Assembly: GCA_030340625.1 (NCBI GenBank)
Contig: JAOPHQ010000645.1
Location: 7,501-71,500, forward strand
Source: Merluccius polli
Taxonomy: Eukaryota > Chordata > Actinopteri > Gadiformes > Merlucciidae
Direction of reading: 5' to 3'
DNA length: 64,000 nt
Shown in pieces: positions 56,300 through 64,000 of the stretch (positions within the stretch are counted from its first letter, which is position 1; each line of letters opens with the position of its first letter). The position numbers and the translations under genes were made by a program. The notes below the pieces were generated by a model. It saw only the letters and a list, made by a program, of their open reading frames with translations, made no database searches and was not told the DNA's origin.

Positions 56300-59158
56300 A
56301 GGGGGAGCAGAACACAGTCAGAACAGTCGTGGATATAACACAGTGTGTCAGTGAATTGGCATTGCGTTTCGCGGGTTAGCCTATGTAGCCTAGCAGCGGG
56401 CAGTTCATTGCGCCGGAGATGGCTGGGGGGGGGGGGGTCTTAACTTTTCAAAGTCTTGCGATCTCATACAGCGAATTATGACTAATTCAGATATTAAAGT
56501 ATAAATCAAAGTAGTTTGATTAATCAAAGCTTACCTCACTTCGCTTTATTTTTCAAAGTAATGCAAGGTCCGACCTTGGGGATTTATGATACCCTTGTGG
56601 TGGCAATGGTTTCTTTTGGAAGCAGCCCATGAAAGAAACAAACTTCTTGGTTTATATAGAGAGGCTGCCCTGCGGTCATTTAGAAAATGCTCTGATAGTC
56701 CGACCCTACCAATGACTATTCAAAAGATAACACGTGACACATGAGGCTACGCGACACATTAACCTTCCCTTATTTCTACTTTTATGAAAACAAGTAAGCA
56801 ACCAACACACAGAAGAGGATCCTCCCCGTGTTGTTAGCCCTGCACTCAGAGAGTCCAAACACGTCGCCGCCACCGCCGCCGCCGCCAGGATCACCTTCAA
56901 AACAGATTTATTTTCCGGCACGGCGTGGAAACTGGGACACAGAACACTTTGAGAACGGCTTTCAGACGTCCTCAATCCACCGCCGCACGCGTTCTCCTCT
57001 CAAAGGGCGGCCCGCGGCCAGGAGGCCCAAGGTGTCAGCGGGAGACGCTGTGGCCTCTCCGAAATAAATAAGTAAATAAGAGCGGTGACCGGTACATTTG
57101 CTGGGCCAAGGCGTTGTGTGTGTGGTGCGGTGCAGGTGTGTGTGGGAGGTAGGGGGTGTTTCTTTTTTTGCCAAAGAACAGCGAAGGTGGCGAATGTGTT
57201 CCTTCCTTTGCGGCGGTTATAAAAATCAATGTGTTCATTTGTTGGAAAGCACTTTGAGGGGGTTGCGCCTCCATAATCAAGTCACCGTGCCGCCACCACT
57301 ACGTTTCATCAACAAAAACCCTCGTGCCCTTGAGCAAAGCATTGTTAACAAGAGTGTGGCCTTTCCCCCCAGCCACACCAGCGGAGAGCGAGAGAGGAAC
57401 AGGGAACCAATGGCACCAGTGGCAATAGGCACCAGCTGGGCGTAATAGGCAATCACCCAGCTGAGGTCTATTGCCAATCAGGGCCGTCTGGCCTGAAGAA
57501 AAGCCACTCAAACACAGGCCCAGGCCACAGACGGACCCTTTAGAAAACCTAGTATAATCCCTGCGCCTGCCGTCCAAACAAAAGCAAAGTTTTCGGTCAC
57601 AGAAAACTGAGCCTTTTTCCAAAAAACGCCTTCCATAGTCAAGATTTCTTTCTAAACTAACCTTAAACCTCATTTATAGTCGGCGTGCTGTGCGTGAACC
57701 GCATGAGCCGGCACATACCAAGAAACGACGTCGTCACCATGCCCTCCACGGGACACGGTTCCTACGGCTGTTTGTTGCCGCCACGCACCTCTGAAATTTC
57801 GACGCGCCGCACGGAGAGAGAGCAAACCGGGCCAAACGGCGGCTGTAAATGCCATGGCCGCGCGCGGGACCGTCGGCGCACTCTGCGGGCCGGCGCATCG
57901 CGGCGCCCCCAAAAAGGCCAGTCAGAACTCCCTGTCCTCTCGCCTCGTGTTCCCAGTGGCCGCAAGAGCTACAACTCATCTCCTAAGATGTCAGATGAAA
58001 CGTGCGGTTAGCGTTTTCCTCCAAGCCAACCGTTAAATGAAAAACAAATGTGTATAGCCTTTTTCGTTTTTTTTCTTATGTAGCTTATGTTTCCGCACGT
58101 GAAATAAACATCCATAAATAACCAGAGTCCATAAAGTTGTTATGGTCAGGTTCTCATACGCAATGTCTTTCCTATGGGGAAACCAAGATTCTTGTGCTTG
58201 TGCCCCGCCCCAGCCCCCAAGTGTGTCAGGAGTAGACCAACACAAACCAATTAAATATGTTGTTGATGTTGTCTTCTGGGGTGAATGCGTTGGAAATTCC
58301 TGGAAGCCTGAACTCAGCCGGAAAATGAGCATGCAGTGTGGTATGTAGAGGAGAAGATGTGTGGAGGCGAGGGGGGAGTAACAGGAGGAGGAGGTGGCGG
58401 TGAGGAGAGGGGATACGAGAGAGGAGGAACTAGAGAGAATGAGAGAACAGAGGAGAAGGGGTCAGAGTGAAAGGGGAGACGACTAGGGGAGTGGGAAGGG
58501 CGGGACGCGAGAGAGAAGACAGACAGAAAAAAACAATGTTCAAAGAAGCACGAGCGGTCGGGCGCCTGTTCGCCTTGACGTTCAGCTGAAAGCAAAACAC
58601 AGAACACTAAGGAGGATCCTCTGTTTGCTCTCCGAGGAAAACCCTGCAAATAGTCTGTGTTTTGTAGAGGACCGAGCGGGAAGGCAGGAACACATGCCAA
58701 ACGGGCAGGAGGAGGTGTGGGAGGGTGCCAGTGGTGGTGAGGGAGGGAATGGTGGTGGTGGTGGGGGGGGATGGTGGTGGTGGTGGGGGAGGCGGCGTTA
58801 GCATCATGTATCAACACATCACAGGTCAGGCCGTCTCTGTGTTGTGTAAATACAATTGTGGAGGGAACCATGATGTGTTCATACTGGAGGGCAGAACAGC
58901 AGGAGACAAACAAAAGAGTGACACACTGACTGATCACATATGCTGATTTCACTGTGAAACTATGTGCACACACACACACACACACACACATACACACACA
59001 TAGTGTGTAGATTAGTGGGTTCATAGCTGGTCTAGAGCCACTAATCCATGTTGAATGGCCCATGTTATTTAGGATTTAATTTTCTGTCACTTGAGAACGT
59101 TGCATACCATTTCAAATCTAATCAATCATTGTCCTTTTCTGTAAAACTTGAGTGTTTC

Positions 59159-59201
<43 letters not shown>

Positions 59202-59588
59202 AATTCCCTTCAAGGACCCAATCTGTTGTACTTTCTGCTTTTTTCATGGCTAACCAAAACTACAAAAAGGTTTTCTATAAAAAGGTGTTGCTTACAGATA
59301 GTACAGTGAATGTGGATTTTCATCACAACTCCAACTATGTTAAGTAGTTGCTCTCTTGGTAATATATATCTTAGTCTTTCTTACCGTCACAACCCCACCA
59401 TTACGCACAGAAACACAAAACAAGCAGGTTTACTGAAAAATGTGTAATAGTAATTGAATACAACACTCACTTTACAACACCACAAATAAGAAACAAGGAA
59501 GTAAAACTAAAATAAAGTACTTTCTCTACATTTCCCCATGAACTCAACGCCGTACATATTCAAGATGGCACGCGTGTACGTCCCATGA
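56300..59588. other. No exon seen upstream of the first visible znf385d exon
   Basis: This stretch holds GC-rich segments (56860-57060, 57700-57960), a GGAGGA/GGTGGT purine-rich tract (58349-58800), a CA block (58967-58999) and a GT block (59161-59192). The expected finger 1 N-terminal half (C..C with FNSDS) was not found. Confidence 0.5.
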
Positions 59589-60287
59589 CTAGATGATACC
59601 TGGCGGCCCAGCTGAAATCTGACAAATCATCGCCATAGAGAAAGCCATGCCGAGGACCATTAGCCCGGCGAAGGTGAAGGCGGTGGCCATGAGCGTGTCC
59701 GAGACGTGGCCCAGCCACTGCAGGAGGTACGACAGGCACGGCGTGGCGTACAGGTCGCGACCGTCCACCGCTGTGCAGTTCCTCGACGTGTCGGTGCAGT
59801 TGCACGAGTCCGGCACCGCCAGGGAGCTGTTGCCCCAGTCCTCGTGTCCCTTGAAGAAGCCGCAGCACTTTCCCGCCTTTTCCAACTCCTGGATGGACTC
59901 CTGCACCTCCTCGGGCACTTCGCTGAGCGGGCCGAGCGTCTCGAAGTGGGCCTCGACCGCGCCGCGCGCCTCGTCCGTCTGGGCCATGGCCCCCAGCGCC
60001 CCCACGGCCAGCGCCATGAGGAGCATGAGCAGTTGACCCACGAAGAAGAGCGCCAGCAGGCAGCGGTTCTCGCGGATGGCGCCGCAGCAACCGAGGAAGC
60101 CAAGCACCAGGGAGATGGTGCCCACGCAGATCGTGAGGTGGACGGCGGGCATGAGCTCATCGTTGAGCTGGTACTGGGCCCGGTTGGAGATGGCGTGGAC
60201 CGAGACACCCAGGATGACGGCGCCGGAGATGAAGAAGAGGAGGTTGAAGGTGAAGAGGAGGTACTTGACGACCTTGTTGACCGCCAT
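59589..60287 (-). CDS. Intronless tetraspanin (TSPAN8/CD9-like group)
   Basis: One uninterrupted frame of 232 residues. The ATG at 60287 has A at -3 and G at +4; the frame is open further upstream but only with non-ATG starts. There are four membrane segments: about 9-32, 50-70, 77-101 and 198-222. The small loop is at 33-49 and the large extracellular loop at 102-195. That loop holds the hallmark CCG (141-143) plus C162, C164, C171 and C184, six cysteines in all, and sequons at N152, N163 and N170. TM2 ends GFLGCCGAIRENRCLL, the family signature. Tetraspanins organise membrane microdomains and partner with integrins. Relatives of this group have several introns; here none are present, suggesting an old retrocopy with a preserved frame. 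It lies on the znf385d strand, probably within that gene's intron. Assignment to TSPAN8 rather than another member is uncertain. Confidence 0.9.
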   Translation of the reverse strand: MAVNKVVKYLLFTFNLLFFISGAVILGVSVHAISNRAQYQLNDELMPAVHLTICVGTISLVLGFLGCCGAIRENRCLLALFFVGQLLMLLMALAVGALGAMAQTDEARGAVEAHFETLGPLSEVPEEVQESIQELEKAGKCCGFFKGHEDWGNSSLAVPDSCNCTDTSRNCTAVDGRDLYATPCLSYLLQWLGHVSDTLMATAFTFAGLMVLGMAFSMAMICQISAGPPGII

Positions 60288-61735
60288 CGTCCCAGCGACA
60301 GGAGAGTCCAGCCAGGAGAGAATCAGACGAAGGAATGGCCTTGAGCTTGCAGACGTTGTTCTTTGTGTCAGGGACCTCCGCTCGGATTGGTTGGCTACCT
60401 TTGCCGCCTTTTTCTTCCCAGGTTGACCAATCAAGTTTCACACCCACCACTCCCCACTTTGAGCACCGTATCAGTGGCCGTATCTTTAGCATAATAATGG
60501 TATGGGGGTTGCTGTGTTGGGAGTACAACAGACAGTGAAATCCGCCCATCTGTCCACACCCATGTGATGAATCCAAAGGTTGAAATGGGAAAACAAAAAG
60601 GCTTTCGATGATAGCAAAACAAAAAAAAAGACAGACAAGAGCTAGTTTGTAGTAAGTTTATCGTAGTGTATTGTTAGTGTAAACTACTCAACTGTTAGAT
60701 AGAGTTCTGCCAGCTTAAAGTGTGACACACCTTGCTCAATGCGTTAACTTTAACTCCAGTAAAGAGACCTATATCAACTACTCTTCTAGAATAAAAAAAC
60801 CTCTTAAGGCCCTTAAAACCAAGGAGCCCCTGTAGTTTTAGGCTCACAGCTCACCTTAAGGGGGGGGGGGGGTCGAGAGTGCTGTCCATTGTTATACAGT
60901 TAATACAAGCCATTTCCACTTCCCACTTCCTCTGCAGAGTCATTCGCTCTAGTGTTGGGCTTGGCTCCAAAGAAGCATTATAATAAAACTGATCGTCTCC
61001 AGTTAAACAGTCTCTACTAACACACTCTACAGATCTCTCCGTCTATCGCATAGATGTTATGGAAACATTGCAGACTCGGTGTTCGGGTTAAAGATGTGTT
61101 GGACTGACGGGTAAACTGGTCTGTCTCTCTTTGTTTTATCACATCTAGTTAATGAGTCGCCAACAGATAAGGAATAAAAAAACATGGCAGACTTTAGCAC
61201 AAATTAACATTTAACATAATTTCACATGCACATGCTTTTAGAGGGTTACAGGTGATACGGAGGACATTCAAAGCTTACAATCATTTTCGGGGCAACTACA
61301 AAAAATGTAGTTCTACATTTCTAGAAAGACAAGTGGGCCGAGTGCAGAGTAGCCATAGGAACATAATGGTTCATTTGTATTAGTGGTGGTTGAGTGGGTA
61401 ATGAAAGGGGTTGCATGGCAGGGAAGAAATTTGAGATCATCACTTGTTTATAGGGCGTCGAGAATAGACACACCATCATTAATGGAGGAGACAGAACATT
61501 GACATTTAGTGATGTTGACTTAATCAGCACTGATCCCTCTTCTTTTAAAGAGCGTGAAAATGACCTACAGGGAAATTGAATCGCGGCTGCGCGACTCGGA
61601 GAAAGAGGTGAAATACTTGCAGTTTTCCAGCACAAAAGATTGTTCTGGGTAATTAATCAAGGAGCAGGTGTTAGAGACATCCAGTAGCTGCAGAATGTAA
61701 TCAGCTCCACGCTGGGTGTAAGCAACGTGAGTGTT
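60288..61735. other. No gene seen upstream of the tetraspanin
   Basis: AT-rich sequence with a short poly-G run near 60860. No TATA box or CpG-rich promoter was recognised within 200 bp of the tetraspanin start. Confidence 0.45.
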
Positions 61736-61743
61736 GTTTAAAG

Positions 61744-61830
61744 CAGTGGATCACAACCTTTTTTCCTTGGAGATACAAGTAGGGGGGCTACTTGTATTTA
61801 AGAAAATTTGAGCGCCCTCCCCCCCCAGCC

Positions 61831-61872
<42 letters not shown>

Positions 61873-63395
61873 GAATATAGTAATTAATTCCAAATCTGTA
61901 TTGTCCAAAAATAACATAAATTCTAATTGTTTCGGTTGTTAGACCCTTGGGTTTTACCTTTGGTAAATGTCTCTTTTCTCATTTTCTTCATCTAACAACC
62001 CAACACAGTTGGCCTATACACACGTCCTTACCAAAATAGTAATAATAATAATAATAAATTATCAGCGTAATAAGGGATTAACAGCACCTAGCCATATAGC
62101 TCTGTCCTAGATCTCCCTCAGACCAAATAACTAAAACAGGGTCAGTTTCACGTGAACATGGTTTTGACACAGCTATACAGTATGTATGCGTTAATTTGGC
62201 TTTAACAGTAACAATAGCAATCAATAACTTTTTTACTCTGTGTCATCCTGTTCATTCATAAACTAATGGCCACTTTGGGCTTGCATAGCCTACCTCTGAC
62301 CACGGAAGAAATGACAGGTGTGCTGCTGGTCACAGCCAGCCTAAAGTCCTGGTGGACATGGCGCCTGCTAAGGGCCTTTGTTTTTATTGTTACAAGGGCG
62401 CTGAAGGCCGCCTCAGTCAGGTACGTAGTGCTGAATGGGGGAATAACCCTTGCAACTCCGTGTGTCTGGCCAGTCGGGGTGCAACAGCGTGTCCTTTAAC
62501 TATCCAAAACGTTTTGTATCCGTTCTCTTGGAAATATTTCTTTGACACCGAATCGGCTTGAAGGTCAGCAAGCTCATCTTCACAACCGAGGTAATCCACG
62601 TCATCCAGGCTGGAAATTTAGGGGTCCATCACCCACGATTCCTTTGATAAGTACTCGTCAACATCGGCAAAACGGGACTTCATTTCCTGCCGGACCAAGT
62701 TCATGTGCCGGCTAACCTACATAAAGACGCACGCACAGTGCCACCAGACTGTTTCATCAGCAGAGGAAATTGTTGTAGCTCCCCTTTTGACATTTTACCA
62801 ACTCTGTATTCCAGTTTGCACAGAAAAGCGCTGAGAGCATCTTTGCACTGCATTGCGTTGGATTCAGGGCCTTGCAGCCGCTTGTTTGTCTCATTGTGAG
62901 AGTGAATGTGTCTGCTGGGTATGCCGTGCTTCATGCTGTCATTAGCTAGCTTTTCGCCATGAATGACACATTCTGGCCGAGACCTGTCCTGTCCTTCAAT
63001 AAAACCGAAGTTAGGTAACTCTCGAGATATAGCCTTTCTTTCTTTTTTAACACTGAAGTTGTTTCATTCATAAAATAGTGATGCTCTGACTGCAGGAAAA
63101 ACGAGGATAAGCTAGCTAGCTGAACTGAAGAAACTGATTGACAGCACGGGTGACAGGTTGCGAGGCCACAGAGGTGTGGCCTACTAGCCTACTATTTTTG
63201 AGCGAGGACCAAAAAATGTATCTTTTTAAATAGTTTTTGATACTTTTGTATAAATTATCCAGTAAGTGTGTTATTTTATTTAACATGTGCAAAACAAAAA
63301 ATGTTGACAACCTCAAAGCAGACAAAGCCTTGCGCACCCCCTGAGATCTTTGGCGGCCCTTGAGGGTGGCACGGACCCCAGGTTGGGAATCACTG
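61744..63395 (-). mobile_element. Degraded hAT transposon (1652 bp) with perfect 8-bp target duplication
   Basis: Left end CAGTGGATCACAACCTTTTT; right end, in reverse complement, CAGTGATTCCCAACCTGGGG. Both sides carry GTTTAAAG (61736-61743 and 63396-63403). The interior encodes, on the minus strand, remnants of a hAT transposase. A CA microsatellite sits at 61836-61870. Confidence 0.9.
62266..62934 (-). pseudogene. hAT-family transposase remnant (ZBED5/SCAND3-like)
   Basis: Three pieces in correct order but with frameshifts and stops: DALSAFLCKLEYRVGKMSKG followed by ELQQFPLL (near 62850-62790), EDELADLQADSVSKKYFQEN (near 62585-62525) and TEAAFSALVTIKTKALSRRH followed by QDFRLAVTS (near 62420-62330). 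The last is the hAT C-terminal dimerisation region. The N-terminal zinc finger and much of the catalytic core are missing. It is not functional. Confidence 0.75.
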
Positions 63396-63869
63396 GTTTA
63401 AAGGGACATATGTTGGGTTAGTTGGTAAACAACATGAGGTATAGCCAACCACACATATTGGATACAGAAAATGCGAGGTTGAGGTTGGAAAACTTCATTC
63501 AACTTATTTTATATTTCATACCCTCAAAAACACTTACGATACACAATATGTGGCCAACACTCAGCATATGCCAGCAAGATATTTCAACACAGTCTTAAAT
63601 TCAGGTTGATTGATGATAATATTCCATGAAATGAGGTTTTACCAAAAGCAATGTGTCTTAAATCTCCTACTTTGCACATATATTTATCATGATATACTGT
63701 ATATGTGTGTAAATACTTTCTATGCCAAAGTGTATGTGACCTCAGACCTCAGACCAGTCCTCCCTATATAAATATACGTTTTTATATTACTGGAGAATTG
63801 AAGTTACAGTTACATACTTCATATTTATACGTCCTGTTTGACAAATCTTCTACCGACGGGTACTAGATT

Positions 63870-63870
<1 letters not shown>

Positions 63871-63913
<43 letters not shown>
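63871..63913. repeat. GT microsatellite
   Basis: About 21 perfect GT units near the right edge of the window. No gene was seen in 63404-64000. Confidence 0.95.
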
Positions 63914-63916
<3 letters not shown>

Positions 63917-64000
63917 ATCCAACCGCAATGACGTCTCTGTCTTACGGTGTTGCTGTGATCGCAACTGGACGTCTGGCCACTGCACTGGACGGCTACCAGC

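Noticed and set aside
57670..58011. GC-rich open frames as an upstream znf385d exon
   Set aside because: No C..C-type finger half, no FNSDS-like sequence and no matching splice phase.
59560..60344. Antisense and shifted frames across the tetraspanin (up to 212 codons)
   Set aside because: Shadows caused by high GC at third positions; arginine/alanine-rich with no domain.
60288..60434. 49-residue N-terminal extension of the tetraspanin
   Set aside because: No upstream ATG in frame (the frame's first codon is TTG), basic composition unlike any tetraspanin N-terminus, and the ATG at 60287 has a strong context.

Overview
The window looks like a piece of a teleost fish chromosome. It holds spliced vertebrate genes with short GT-AG introns, tRNA-derived SINEs with the fish tail 'TTTGGATAAAAGCGTCT', several small hAT-type DNA transposons, and a very high density of CA, CT, GA, AT and poly-G simple repeats. 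The species cannot be fixed from sequence alone. The repeat load recalls what is described for codfishes, but that is only an inference. No RNA gene, CRISPR array or prokaryotic feature was seen.

Layout. At 0.4-0.8 kb (+) there are two exon-like blocks of a Tim44-like, MAIP1-like protein with no recognisable continuation. At 5.8-13.7 kb (-) I could rebuild a complete 12-exon efhb (CFAP21) reading frame of 545 residues in which every intron phase agrees. At 13.7-14.7 kb lies a divergent CpG-rich promoter with a 14-bp-phased E-box array, an RFX X-box and a pair of CRE-like sites. At 14.3-21.4 kb (+) is a complete rab5a gene: 216 residues, five coding exons and one 5' UTR exon. EFHB and RAB5A are also neighbours on human 3p24.3.

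From 22.5 to 29.2 kb (-) is a locus I do not recognise. It is built from repeatedly duplicated, mostly phase-1 mini-exons with acidic tails, minisatellites (one made of copies of a splice-acceptor junction) and a short exon encoding MGSKCCK. From 29.5 to 40 kb there are hAT MITEs, a SINE and simple repeats, and no gene was found.

From 40.5 to 56.3 kb (-) are the last five coding exons of znf385d, also a 3p24.3 gene in human; its 5' exons lie beyond the right edge. An intronless, intact tetraspanin (59.6-60.3 kb, -) and a degraded hAT transposon with a perfect 8-bp target duplication (61.7-63.4 kb) lie upstream of the visible znf385d exons, probably in one of its introns.

The three recognised large genes are not one pathway: a ciliary microtubule inner protein, an early-endosome GTPase and a nuclear zinc-finger protein. 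The link is conserved synteny, plus one shared regulatory interval between efhb and rab5a. A recurrent theme is strand-polarised simple sequence abutting splice sites: purine or G-rich just inside introns, pyrimidine-rich just before exons.
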